Under the pieces are notes generated by a model that saw only the letters and a list, made by a program, of their open reading frames with translations, was not told the origin of the DNA and ran no database searches. DNA of 64,000 nt, taken from contig JAFAEG010000055.1 of NCBI GenBank assembly GCA_023424095.1, forward strand, positions 10,571 to 74,570. The letters are read 5' to 3'. Below are positions 9,383-18,495 of this stretch, piece after piece; position 1 is the stretch's first letter, and each line of letters begins with the position of its first letter. This DNA is from Pseudomonadota bacterium. GTDB taxonomy: Bacteria > Pseudomonadota > Alphaproteobacteria > Sphingomonadales > Sphingomonadaceae. Position numbers and translations under genes: made by a program.

Positions 9383-10270
9383 CTAGGAACTGCCACGTCG
9401 AATCGTTTCGCGCGCATGTGCGAGCATCGCCTCGGCCACTGTATCGAACCGGATCCAGTTCTTCGCACGGCTGACCTCGAAGCATCGGGTTCGGGCTACG
9501 ATCTTCATGCAGGATTCGAAGTGGATCGCGTTCCCGCCGAGTTGCGGCAAGGCGTGCCCCCGATAGGTGTTCGCCATCAGCGCTTCGACCGCGTCCATCT
9601 TGGCGAGCGGGGCGACGTTGAAATGCTCCGCTTCGGGAAGGGCGGTGAGCGCGTAGCAGGCGCTCAGCCGGGCGGACCTAACGACCTCGCCACGCGGCAT
9701 TCCGATCTCGACTTTATCGGTGGACGGGCATGGCTGGCCATTGCTCATGTCGATGGCGAGGCGCTCCGAGGCCTCGTCGGAGAGCCGCAGCCGGTTCAGG
9801 CCGGGGAGGACCCGGGCCTTCCCGTCTGCACCGACCTCCACCGCACAGATATCGTCGGTCAGCACCGGATAGCCGCGCGCCGCGAACCAGGCGGCGAGGG
9901 TGGATTTCCCCGCCCCGGACGGGCCCATGAACAAAACCGCGGCGCCGTCGATGACGATGGCATTGGCGTGCAGCACGAGCAGGCCGCGTTGGTGGAGCAG
10001 GACGCCGAGCGCCGAGCCGAGCAGATAGAGGCGGATCGCCTGCTCGCTCGCGCCGGGCATGGGATCGACGATGATCTCGCGGCCGCCGACGATCCGGTAG
10101 CGGGCGACATTCGGCACTTCGAAGCGGAAGCCGTCCGAACCGTCAGCCTCCGCGCCGGCGCGCCGGATCGACACGTCGGCCTCCGCCTGGGCCTCCGTTT
10201 CCGGCGCCCAGGGAATGGCGAACGCGCTGGCGACGGTCAGTCCGAACAGATCGTAGCTGCGAGTCACCAT
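9383..10270 (-). CDS. HPr-kinase-like P-loop protein (orphan)
   Basis: A 295-residue protein with an HprK-type kinase core. The Walker A loop is GPSGAGKST at about residues 176-184, followed by the acidic pair in LTDDICAVEV that in HPr kinases binds magnesium. The N-terminal 90 residues resemble the substrate-side domain seen in HprK-related proteins of sphingomonads rather than that of true HPr kinase. No HPr, PTS or lasso-peptide gene (asparagine-synthetase-like cyclase, PqqD) is in the window. It starts 33 nt after the stop of the cadherin/RTX giant on the same strand, so the two are probably co-transcribed, with the second RTX giant downstream. A role in modifying or controlling these secreted proteins is possible but is only inferred from position. 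Confidence 0.75.
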   Translation of the reverse strand: MVTRSYDLFGLTVASAFAIPWAPETEAQAEADVSIRRAGAEADGSDGFRFEVPNVARYRIVGGREIIVDPMPGASEQAIRLYLLGSALGVLLHQRGLLVLHANAIVIDGAAVLFMGPSGAGKSTLAAWFAARGYPVLTDDICAVEVGADGKARVLPGLNRLRLSDEASERLAIDMSNGQPCPSTDKVEIGMPRGEVVRSARLSACYALTALPEAEHFNVAPLAKMDAVEALMANTYRGHALPQLGGNAIHFESCMKIVARTRCFEVSRAKNWIRFDTVAEAMLAHARETIRRGSS

Positions 10271-10303
10271 GTCGGCACGGACCGTCGCCCGGACGGGCGG
10301 TCC

Positions 10304-13300
10304 TTACAAGAGCAGATCGCCGCCCGGGTTCGTCAGGGCCAGCGCATAGTCCGTGCCGATGAAGACGAGTTCGGGAAGCGCCATTGGATCGACGGCGACG
10401 CCGTCCGAAAGGCCGGCCCGGACCAGCGCGCCCGCCCCCTGCCCGTCGCTTGCGCCCGCGCTCAACATTGGGTCGAGCACGAGCTCGGCGCCGGCGCCAT
10501 CGTCCGCGAACAGCGCCAAAGCGGCCGCCTTGTCCGGTCCGACGAGCGGTTCCGCGCCCGGTGCCGGGGCATTCACGCCGATGAAGTCCGCCGCGGTCAA
10601 TGCGTTGCGATCCGTCATCACCAGGACGATCTCGATGTCGGAAATGCCGTCGCCGTTCACGTCGCCCTGGACCAGATAGATCGGGCCGCCGAGCGAGATA
10701 TTCTCGTAGCGGAGCTCGCCCGCAGTGCCGGTGAAAGCGTTCGTCCCGACGAAGTCGAAGCTCTGCTTGCCGCCAAGATTGATGTTCGCGTCGATCCGCG
10801 ACAGATCGATCCGATCACCCAGGCTGAAATCCTGGATGCCATCCCGTTCGGTCGAGTTCGAATCCGTCACCGAGCGGTAGGCGAAGATGTCGTTGCCGCC
10901 GCCGCCCGTCAGCGTGTCGCCACGCCCGCCGCCGAAGATCAGATCGTCGCCCGCGCCGCCGGAAATGATGTCGTTGCCGCTGCCCGCATAGATTTCGAAG
11001 CGGCCGTCCGTCTCCGCCGAGCCGTCGAACCGCATGTCCTCCCCGACCCGCAAGGTGGTGGCCGAGACGATCATCGTCGCGCCCGCCGCGACATTGCCGT
11101 CATGCATCGTCAGATCGTAATCGACCACGCCGCCGAAGGCGCCGAAGCGATCGTCGCCGGCCGACAGCAAGACGAGATATTCGATCCCGAGCAATTGCCC
11201 GGCGCCGAAGCTGATCGCATTGGCGCCGGTGAAATCGCCTTGCAGGCCGAGCTGGTCCATATTGCCCGCGCCGCCATCGACGATGTCATTCGCACCGAAA
11301 CGGCCCTGGCCGAAGAAGAAGCCGTCATTGCCGGACCCGCCGGTCAGAATGTCGGTGCCGAGCCCGCCATAGATCAGGAAGTCGATCGACGAGGCGGAGC
11401 CGTCGAAGGTCAGGCTCTCGCCTGCCCGAAGCAGATTCGCCTGGATGATCAGCCTGTTATTGCTGACGATCGTGTTGGCGTCGGCGGTGATATTGTAAGC
11501 GAGATCCGTGCCGGTCGCGCCGCCGAAGCGCGCGTCATCGCCGGCCAGCAGCACGACCAGCTCGACATCGACCAGCGAGCCCAAAGTCACACCGGCGCTG
11601 TAATCGCCCTGCAGACCGATCTGGTCGCGTCCACCCGTGCCGCCATCGACCACGTCATTGTGATCATAGGCGCCGCCGAAATAGAAGCCGTCATCGCCGG
11701 CCATGCCCTGGACGTTGTCGTCGCCGCCCTGGCTGAGATCGAAATAATCGGCCTGCTGCGTGCCGGTGAGAGCATTGTCGCCGCCGTCGCCGGTGATGAC
11801 GCCGTCCGCGGCCAAATCGATGGCGACGCTGCCGGCGGCGCTCGCGGCCCCGTCATCGACTCCGATCTGCAAGGTGTCGGCACCGTTATAGTTGAGGTCG
11901 CCGCGATAAATCAGGCCATCCAGCGCCGAATTGATTGCGGCAGCGGTGCCGCTGAAGGTCATCGTGCGGTCGCCGGTGCCGTCGCCCGCGGAGAAACTCA
12001 GCCCGCTCGTGCCCGACAGGGTCAGCACCCCGTTCGTCACGCTCAGCGTCACGGTGACAGCGTCATGCTCCGGATCGGCGACGCTGAGCGCATTGCCGTT
12101 GGCGGTCGAGAACACGAGGTCGCTATCCTCCACCCCGTTCTGCGTGGCACCCGGAACACTCGTCGATGGGGCGTCGTTCACGCCGATCACCGTGACCGTC
12201 GAAGTCAGCTCCAGCGTACCGCCGTCGCCATCGGTCAGCGTATAGGAAATGGTCCGGGTCTCGGTCGACGGATCGTTCTGGTTGACGTTCGTGTAGGTGA
12301 CGTTGCGCATCAGCGTCTGGACGGCCTCGACCGTCGCATTGGCATTGAACGTGACGACCCGGTCCTGGCCCGCGCCACCCGCGGTTACCGTGGCGAAGGG
12401 GACACCCCAATAGGTGATCACGTTGCCATTGAAGGCCAAGAAGCTCATGCCGCCCCACAGGAAGCCGATCGCATCCTCGGTATCGACCTTGTTGCCGCTA
12501 ACCCGGATAGTCAGCGAGCCGCCGTCGAAATCCGGGCTGTCCACGTCGGTCAGGACGAGATCGAAGCCGGTATCGAGTTGGACGTGAGTCTGGCCTTCGG
12601 TGAAGGTGACATTGTCGAACCCGGTCGAAACCGGCGCGTCGTTCACCGGGGTGATGTCGAAGGTGATCGTGTTCGGAGTCTGATCGGTATTCTGGTCCAG
12701 GCCACCGGTCGGGCCGCTGTCGACCACCTGGAAGGTGAAGCTGGCATAGCCGGCGCCGTTGGCGTTCGCCGCGGGCGTGAAGAGCAGCTTCGGAAAGTCG
12801 GCGGTCAGCACATATTGACCCGCGGTCACGGCGACGCCGTCCAGGGTCAGCGCACCGGCGAGCGGCAGGGTGGTGATGATCACCCCGGCGAGGGTCTGAC
12901 CCTCGGACAGGCCGAAATCCCCGTCATCGGCATTGTCGCGGAAGCCGAAGTCCGCGACGGTGAAGGTGTGGGGCATGTCCTCCGGCGACGTGATCGTCTT
13001 GTCGGTGCCGCCCGGCTCGTCGTTGACCGCGTTGACGATCAGCGACGTGTTGTAGGTCGAAACGCCGCCGTCGCCATCGGTCAGGGTGAGGGTGATCTCG
13101 CGCGTCCCGCCGACCGGCTCGATGCGCTGATCCTGGACGAACAGATTGCGGACAAGCGCCTGGACCAGCGCCGGCGTGGCATTGGCGTTGAATTCGATCG
13201 TCAGCGTGTCGGTACGCGGGGCCGCGTATGCGCCGCCGGTCGCGGTGCCGATCATGACGCCGCCAATGCTGACCGCACCGGTCGTCGTGTTGCGCACGAT

Positions 13301-14623
13301 GTTTCCGTCGCCGAAAATACCGATCGCGTCGGCGCCATTATGGTTGGTGACGGACACGGTCAGGCTGCCGCCGGCAAAATTGGCGCTGTCGGCGTCGCTG
13401 ACCACCGCATTGCGGCCGACGTCCACAAAGATCGTGCCGCCGACGCCTTCGGTCTGGGTCGAGACATCGCCTTGCAGATTGGCGATCACCGGCGCCTGAT
13501 TTACCGGCGCGACGACGTCGAACGTCATCGTCTTCGGGTCGGGATCCATGTTGACGCCGCCATTGGCAGTGCCGCCATTGTCCATCACCTGGAAGGTGAA
13601 GCTGCCATAGCCTACCCCGCTCTGCCCGGCGGCGGGGGTGTAGACGAGGTTGGGAATGTCCGAGCGCGGGATCGCCATGCCCTGCACGACTTCCCAGCCG
13701 GCGAAGGTGAGCGTGCCGGCGGTAGGCAAAGTGGTGATGATCACCGAGAGGAAATTGTTGCCGTCCACGTCGCTGAAGCCGAACTCCGCCTGAGCGAAGG
13801 TGTGGCTGCCGTCGCGCTGCAGGCCGATCGTGTTGTCGGTGCCGGACGGGGCGTCGTTGACCGAGGTGATGGCGATGTCGGCATTGGCGCTGCCCACCTC
13901 CGCACTATTGTCTTCGACGCTGACGGTCAGCGCGGCGCTCGCCGGGGGCGCATCGGTATTCGGCGTGTAAGTGATGGTGCTGGCCGCGTCGGTGCGCAGC
14001 AGTGCGTCCAGTTGCGCCAGCGTGCCGGAGACGACGACCGAGGACGTGCCGTTGCCGCTGACGATGGTCGCGCCGCTGGTGCCGGCGGTGAGGTCGAGCA
14101 CGCCATAAGTCACCGCGAGGGTGGCGATGAGGATATCGCCCGCATCGGCATCCGCATCGGCGATGGTCACGCCACCCTTCAGGCTGAGCGCAGTCTGCTC
14201 GGTCGCCGCAAAGCCCGCCGGGCCAAAGACCTGCGCCTTGATCGCGGTGCCGCTGGTGTCGCCGCCCGCGCCGCCGACGCCCGCGCTGGCGTCCCGCCAG
14301 ATCACCACGAAGCCGCCGTTCGACAGCGTCGTGATCTGGGCATTATTCTGACCGTTTGCCGTGGCGGTGTTGACCAAGATCTCCGTGCCGACCCGCGCGA
14401 CCCCGGGCGGGGGCGTGAGCGTCACCACCGGCGCGGCGGCGGCGATTTCGACCGGAGCGCCCGGAAGCCATGCTGTGGAAGCGAGGAACCCTGCATTGTC
14501 GGTCTCGGCGGCGCCGTCCGGCAGCCACATTGTGGCGGCGGCCATGACTGTGTCGGCGTCCAGGATGTGCCGAATGCTCGCGGCCTTGCCGCTCCGCTGC
14601 TGCGGCGTGAACATGTCGGTCAT
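10304..14623 (-). CDS. cadherin-like/RTX secreted protein (1,439 aa)
   Basis: Predicted large calcium-binding adhesin. The ATG at 14623 is chosen because GGGGGAG lies six bases upstream; an upstream in-frame ATG at 14677 lacks such a site. Residues 1-120 are non-repetitive. From about 130 to 930 there are roughly five tandem cadherin or Ig-like domains, each announced by an N-[DQ]-[AE]-P sequence (NDAPSG, NQAPVI, NDEPGG, NDAPVS, NDAPST), with SFTFQV and TLTDGDGG motifs. RTX-type glycine/aspartate repeats follow, with two copies of the roughly 120-residue DQLxLQGDY module (about 976-1211), a final GGAGDDLIFGG block and an EF-hand-like GDVNGDGISD near residue 1330. No Sec signal is present; secretion by a type I system is expected. 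The kinase-like gene follows after 33 nt. An AraC regulator and a perfect palindrome sit just upstream. Confidence 0.88.
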   Translation of the reverse strand: MTDMFTPQQRSGKAASIRHILDADTVMAAATMWLPDGAAETDNAGFLASTAWLPGAPVEIAAAAPVVTLTPPPGVARVGTEILVNTATANGQNNAQITTLSNGGFVVIWRDASAGVGGAGGDTSGTAIKAQVFGPAGFAATEQTALSLKGGVTIADADADAGDILIATLAVTYGVLDLTAGTSGATIVSGNGTSSVVVSGTLAQLDALLRTDAASTITYTPNTDAPPASAALTVSVEDNSAEVGSANADIAITSVNDAPSGTDNTIGLQRDGSHTFAQAEFGFSDVDGNNFLSVIITTLPTAGTLTFAGWEVVQGMAIPRSDIPNLVYTPAAGQSGVGYGSFTFQVMDNGGTANGGVNMDPDPKTMTFDVVAPVNQAPVIANLQGDVSTQTEGVGGTIFVDVGRNAVVSDADSANFAGGSLTVSVTNHNGADAIGIFGDGNIVRNTTTGAVSIGGVMIGTATGGAYAAPRTDTLTIEFNANATPALVQALVRNLFVQDQRIEPVGGTREITLTLTDGDGGVSTYNTSLIVNAVNDEPGGTDKTITSPEDMPHTFTVADFGFRDNADDGDFGLSEGQTLAGVIITTLPLAGALTLDGVAVTAGQYVLTADFPKLLFTPAANANGAGYASFTFQVVDSGPTGGLDQNTDQTPNTITFDITPVNDAPVSTGFDNVTFTEGQTHVQLDTGFDLVLTDVDSPDFDGGSLTIRVSGNKVDTEDAIGFLWGGMSFLAFNGNVITYWGVPFATVTAGGAGQDRVVTFNANATVEAVQTLMRNVTYTNVNQNDPSTETRTISYTLTDGDGGTLELTSTVTVIGVNDAPSTSVPGATQNGVEDSDLVFSTANGNALSVADPEHDAVTVTLSVTNGVLTLSGTSGLSFSAGDGTGDRTMTFSGTAAAINSALDGLIYRGDLNYNGADTLQIGVDDGAASAAGSVAIDLAADGVITGDGGDNALTGTQQADYFDLSQGGDDNVQGMAGDDGFYFGGAYDHNDVVDGGTGGRDQIGLQGDYSAGVTLGSLVDVELVVLLAGDDARFGGATGTDLAYNITADANTIVSNNRLIIQANLLRAGESLTFDGSASSIDFLIYGGLGTDILTGGSGNDGFFFGQGRFGANDIVDGGAGNMDQLGLQGDFTGANAISFGAGQLLGIEYLVLLSAGDDRFGAFGGVVDYDLTMHDGNVAAGATMIVSATTLRVGEDMRFDGSAETDGRFEIYAGSGNDIISGGAGDDLIFGGGRGDTLTGGGGNDIFAYRSVTDSNSTERDGIQDFSLGDRIDLSRIDANINLGGKQSFDFVGTNAFTGTAGELRYENISLGGPIYLVQGDVNGDGISDIEIVLVMTDRNALTAADFIGVNAPAPGAEPLVGPDKAAALALFADDGAGAELVLDPMLSAGASDGQGAGALVRAGLSDGVAVDPMALPELVFIGTDYALALTNPGGDLLL

Positions 14624-14756
14624 TGTAAGCTCCCCCGGCCCGGCGCTCGTCACCGCCCAAATTCCGCGCGCAATCAATCGGATGCGCGCGGTCCCGGGAG
14701 GGCGATAGAGGGAGTTGTCGCTCGACCCCTAGAATGGTCGTCCCGAAAACTTGAAC

Positions 14757-14770
14757 GTTCGTTAACGAAC
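14757..14770. promoter_or_regulatory. 14-bp perfect palindrome (possible operator)
   Basis: GTTCGTTAACGAAC is a gapless palindrome about 134 bases upstream of the cadherin/RTX start codon. It overlaps the stop codon of the AraC-type gene. With no loop it is a poor terminator but a good fit for a dimeric regulator. The binding protein is unknown. Confidence 0.35.
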
Positions 14771-15778
14771 TTTCTCGTCAGTCCCGTTTTGCCCCGAGCC
14801 CACCAGCTGGCGATATTCGCGCGGACTCATCCCGAAGCGGGTGCGGAACGAGCGGCTGAGGTGGGAAGCGTCGCTGAAGCCGAAACGGTGGGCGATCTGG
14901 CCGATCGGCTCGTTGCGGGCGACATCGGCGACCGCGGCGCGGGCCCGCTCCAGCCTGACGCCAAGCGCGTAATGCTGGACACCCCCCTCCTCACGAAACG
15001 CCTCGAACAATTCGGCGCGGGAGACTCCGAGCAATTTGCACAACCGTTCGGAGGTGATCGCGTCGCCGTCGAGCAGGCGGTCGATCCGGGCCTGGGCGCG
15101 AGCGCGCAGCAGCACCGCCGCGGGCAAGGGCGCGGTCAGCTGCCGCCGCTCCTCCAGAAAGGCCGCCAGCAGTTCCAGAAAGACCCGGCCGAGGCGGTCG
15201 GCAGTGCCGTGGGTGAGGCGGTCGAACAGTCGCCGCACTTCGCGCGCCTGCGACATGATCATCGCCGCCGCCGGCGGGCCGATGGTGAGGCCGTGCAGAT
15301 CGACAAGCGATCCGAACCAGTGCGTCGCCACCTCGCGGGGAATGATGATCGAGTGGGTGACGCTCGCCGATGAAACGTGCACCGAAGGGCGGCCGAGATC
15401 GCAGCAAAGCAGATGGCCGGCGGGCTGACGGAAGGCACGACCGTCCATATCTCCTTCGGCCAGCCCCTCGTCCATCATGTTGACGATCACCGGGTCGAAG
15501 CTGGACGATCGGATCGTCTCGCGCCGCCGTTCCCAGCGCATGCCGGTGATACGCGCGAAAACGAAGGTCAGGGGACCGAGCGGGACCGTCTCGAAATAAG
15601 TGTCGAACGGCTCGAACGGGTCAGTGCGGTAGATCGGCTCCGAGCGTGGCCAGCCGCGGCCGCTCCAGGCCTGGTGACGGTCCGCCGGCGGCAAATGCGC
15701 GGTGGAAAAGGTCGCGACCGGCACGAACGCCACCGGCCGCTCGGCCTCGCCCTTTGTGCTTTCGGTCGAGGCGCGCAA
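14762..15778 (-). CDS. AraC-family transcriptional regulator
   Basis: A 338-residue regulator. The C-terminal 100 residues form the double helix-turn-helix of AraC/XylS proteins: the first helix pair is around SERLCKLLGVSRAELFEAF, the second around IGQIAHRFGFSDASHLSRSF, and it ends in FRTRFGMSPREYRQL, a close match to the family signature. The N-terminal 200 residues resemble the AraC-binding-like sensing domain of the NdR/FeaR-type regulators (RETIRSSSFDPVIVN region). The frame begins at a TTG at 15778; the true start could be a little downstream. It lies directly upstream of the cadherin/RTX giant on the same strand, with an intervening palindrome, so regulation of the RTX genes is plausible. 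The inducing ligand cannot be read from the sequence. Confidence 0.85.
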   Translation of the reverse strand: MRASTESTKGEAERPVAFVPVATFSTAHLPPADRHQAWSGRGWPRSEPIYRTDPFEPFDTYFETVPLGPLTFVFARITGMRWERRRETIRSSSFDPVIVNMMDEGLAEGDMDGRAFRQPAGHLLCCDLGRPSVHVSSASVTHSIIIPREVATHWFGSLVDLHGLTIGPPAAAMIMSQAREVRRLFDRLTHGTADRLGRVFLELLAAFLEERRQLTAPLPAAVLLRARAQARIDRLLDGDAITSERLCKLLGVSRAELFEAFREEGGVQHYALGVRLERARAAVADVARNEPIGQIAHRFGFSDASHLSRSFRTRFGMSPREYRQLVGSGQNGTDEKVR

Positions 15779-15852
15779 TGCTCATACCTGACATTATTCA
15801 ACGTCGATAAAAGGTTAACGCGCGACGTTGAGAATGTCGAGGGAAGGTGCGT

Positions 15853-18171
15853 TTACGAACGATCCGGTTCCATCCCTTCGCCATCGCACGGATCGGCTTG
15901 CGGCGGTCCCGGCCGCAGCGGCCACCAGTTCCAGCGACCCGCCACCTGCATCAGCGCCGGGCCTAGCACCGAGCGGATCAGGGTCGCGTCGACCAGCACG
16001 GCGACGGCGAGACCGAGCCCGATCATCTGCACGATGAACACGCGGGCAAAGGCGAAGGCGCCGAACACGACAACCATGATCAAGGCGGCGCTGGTGATCA
16101 CCGAGCCGGTGTCGGCGAGCGCGTCGCGGATGCTGGCCTGGGTGTCGCGGGTCCTGAGGAAGATCGTGCGAACGCGGGTGAGCAGGAAAATCTCATAATC
16201 CATGCTGAGCCCGAACAGGATGCAGAAGATCACCAAGGGCACGGTGATCGGCACGACCTGCGTGCCCGCCGCCAGCCCGAAGAATTCCGCGCCATAGCCG
16301 AGCTGAAAGACCAGAACGACGACGCCATAGCCGGCCGCGACCGACAGCAGGTTGAGCACCAGCGCCTTCGCCGCCGCAAGCGGCGCCTTGAAGATGATCA
16401 GCAAGGCGAGCGCCGAAAAGCCGAGCACGAGCGCGATCGTCAGCGGGTAGGAAGCACCGACCTCGCGATCGACATCGTCGAAATATTGCGCCTGCCCGCC
16501 GACTTCCGCGACCAGGCCTTCGGTCTGCAGCAAGGCGGGAATGGAGTGGCCGAGGGTTCGCAAATCCTCGAACGTCGAATTCTCGACCGGGATCACGCGG
16601 AACAGCAAGCGGGTGCGCTCGTCGCTGATGAAGGCGTTTCGGTAAAGCGAGCCGCTGACCGCCGTCTCCAGCGATGCAGGCGACGGCGCGGCGGCGTCTA
16701 CCGGCGCGGCCTGATCGGCCTCGACTGGCCCCAGCACGACGCGGACGCGCGGATCCTGCTCGAGCCGTTCGACGAAGCGCCCGAGCTGCGGCAGCCGTTC
16801 CGGCGACAATGCCGCTTCATTGTTCGTGTCGGTGACGATGACGAGGACCGGCGTGGCGAGCCCTTCCAGCTCCATGCCGCTCAGCATGTCGACGCCCTTG
16901 GTATATTCGATTTCCTTGGGCAGGAATTCGCTCTCCGGGAAGCCGAACCGGGTATGCAGGGCCGGGGCCGCCAGAGCGAGCAGCAGGAAGGTGCTCAGCA
17001 GGATCGCAGTCACCGGCCGGCGCATGATCAGAGCCGCCCAGCGGTTCCACATCCGCCGCGACCATTCCCCATTCATCCGCCCCGACAGGCCGGCCGGCCA
17101 TTCCAGCAGGCGCGGGCCGAGCACGCGCAGGAAAGCCGGCACCAAAGTCAGCGAGGTGAGCAACGCCATCAGCACGGCGAGCCCGCCGCCGAGCCCGATC
17201 GAGCGCGTTTCCATCAGCGGCGTGACCAGCAAAGCCCCCATGCCGATCGCCACGGTGACCGCGCTGTACAGCACGGCGGCGCCCGATTGCGCCATCGCGC
17301 AGCGCACCGCTGTTTCATCGATCGCGCCGTCGTCCGGTGCCTCCGCGACCAGGCGCGCCCGCTCCCGCCGGTAGCGGTGGACGAGGAAGAGGCTGTAATC
17401 GATGCCCAGAGCGAGCGCCAACATGGTGACGACGCTCATCACCAGATTGGAGACTTCGAACGAGCCCGCCACCAGGAAGACGATGCCCAGCGCGACGGTT
17501 CGGGTCAGGATGGCGAGCAGCAGGGGAACCGCGGACGAGATCAAGGAGCCGAAGGCCAGGATCAGCACGATCAGGGTGAAGGGCAGAGCCCGCAATTCCG
17601 CCTGGGTCGAATCCTCGACGTTGAACAGATTGATGTCATAGGTCAGCGCCGCGCGCCCGGTCAGCGCCCATTCGAGCGGGCCATATCGCGCCCGCGCGGC
17701 CTCGAACAACGGCGCGATCTGTTCACGCAAGCGGGGCACTTCCTGCTCCGTCGCCAGCGCATCGGGGGTGCGTAACTCGATCAGGATGAAATGACCGCTG
17801 CCGGCCTTCGGCGCGAGCCGCGGATCGTCCAGATCGCGCTCGTTGATGACCGCGTCGATGACCGGCTGCTCGCCAAGCTCTTCCGTCAGCGAATCCACCA
17901 GGCCCAGCAGATCGCCGGGCGCCGGGTGGTCGGGCGCGGGGCGGAAGGTGAGGATCAGGGTTTGTGCGTCGGTGCCGCGAAACTCGCTGCGCAGGATCTC
18001 GTCGACGCGAAGCGAAGCGCTTTCAGCGATATCACCGGAACCGCTGAGCAGCCGTTCGGACAGCAGCGGCGCGGTGGAGGCCGCAAGCCCGGCCGCCGCG
18101 ATCCACAGCAGGATCACCGCCCAGGCGTAGCGCCAGCAAAAGCCCCCGAGCGCCGCTAGCCACCCCGCCAA
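15853..18171 (-). CDS. MMPL-family RND transporter
   Basis: A 772-residue inner-membrane transporter with the duplicated layout of RND permeases: TM1 at about residues 12-32, a periplasmic loop to about 180, a block of five helices, a second periplasmic loop (about 410-560) and a final block of five helices. The MMPL signatures are visible in both halves (GIDYSLFLVHRYRRE and GLSMDYEIFLLTRVR); their Asp-Tyr pair supplies the proton relay. It starts at a TTG. The second half, with SAALIMVVVFGAFAF and VLVDATLIRSVLGPALM, recalls actinobacterial MmpL proteins more than the hopanoid transporter HpnN. MMPL proteins move lipids or hydrophobic molecules to the periplasm. No adaptor or outer-membrane channel is adjacent. 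It ends 75 nt before the AraC gene. Confidence 0.88.
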   Translation of the reverse strand: MAGWLAALGGFCWRYAWAVILLWIAAAGLAASTAPLLSERLLSGSGDIAESASLRVDEILRSEFRGTDAQTLILTFRPAPDHPAPGDLLGLVDSLTEELGEQPVIDAVINERDLDDPRLAPKAGSGHFILIELRTPDALATEQEVPRLREQIAPLFEAARARYGPLEWALTGRAALTYDINLFNVEDSTQAELRALPFTLIVLILAFGSLISSAVPLLLAILTRTVALGIVFLVAGSFEVSNLVMSVVTMLALALGIDYSLFLVHRYRRERARLVAEAPDDGAIDETAVRCAMAQSGAAVLYSAVTVAIGMGALLVTPLMETRSIGLGGGLAVLMALLTSLTLVPAFLRVLGPRLLEWPAGLSGRMNGEWSRRMWNRWAALIMRRPVTAILLSTFLLLALAAPALHTRFGFPESEFLPKEIEYTKGVDMLSGMELEGLATPVLVIVTDTNNEAALSPERLPQLGRFVERLEQDPRVRVVLGPVEADQAAPVDAAAPSPASLETAVSGSLYRNAFISDERTRLLFRVIPVENSTFEDLRTLGHSIPALLQTEGLVAEVGGQAQYFDDVDREVGASYPLTIALVLGFSALALLIIFKAPLAAAKALVLNLLSVAAGYGVVVLVFQLGYGAEFFGLAAGTQVVPITVPLVIFCILFGLSMDYEIFLLTRVRTIFLRTRDTQASIRDALADTGSVITSAALIMVVVFGAFAFARVFIVQMIGLGLAVAVLVDATLIRSVLGPALMQVAGRWNWWPLRPGPPQADPCDGEGMEPDRS

Positions 18172-18495
18172 GGTCAGGCCCCGCGCCGGGTCGAGAAAAT
18201 GGATCGCCTAAGTGGTTGTCGTTCCACGTGAGATTACACAGCCCCTGTCCCCCCGGCTGTGGACTGGCAGAAAGGCCGGATCAATAGGGCACCGCGCGAC
18301 CGGCGCCTCAATCAGGGAAATGAATGGCGGTGGACGCAGTCTGCTGCGAACCCGTCTCCCCGGGGAATTCCCTGCAAACGGGGAATCTACAGGGAATGTG
18401 GCCTTTTTCGCGGTCCCAGCTTGGCGTGCGGCCCATCGCCTGGGAGATTGGCGACCTTGGTTCGCCTGGGAGATTGGCGACCTTGGTGCCCCCGA
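18172..18495. other. intergenic region between MMPL and proA
   Basis: No gene is supported in these 324 bases. The region holds a 26-bp tandem duplication near the proA 3' end (listed separately). The short frames across it have no recognisable family and no good ribosome-binding site. Confidence 0.5.
18436..18487. repeat. 26-bp tandem duplication with hairpin in each unit
   Basis: Two adjacent copies of a 26-base unit starting TCGCCTGGGAGATTGGCGA. Each unit contains TCGCC...GGCGA, a 5-bp stem with a 9-nt loop, so the duplicated array could act as a weak terminator or RNA-stabilising element behind proA, which ends at 18496 on the minus strand. The copies are identical over their length, so the duplication is recent or maintained. 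Confidence 0.8.

Noticed and set aside
9151..9468. Minus-strand frame of 105 codons after the kinase-like gene
   Set aside because: Overlaps the kinase 3' end in another frame, is highly basic and has no plausible start signal.
9416..15373. Plus-strand open frame of 1,985 codons
   Set aside because: It lies opposite the cadherin/RTX, kinase-like and AraC genes, has no ribosome-binding site and reads as low-complexity Arg/Gly/Ala/His sequence. High GC and RTX repeats keep the antisense frame open.
18300..18430. Remnant of a mobile element beside proA
   Set aside because: Repeated GGGGAA-type words are present, but there are no terminal inverted repeats, no transposase frame and no target duplication.
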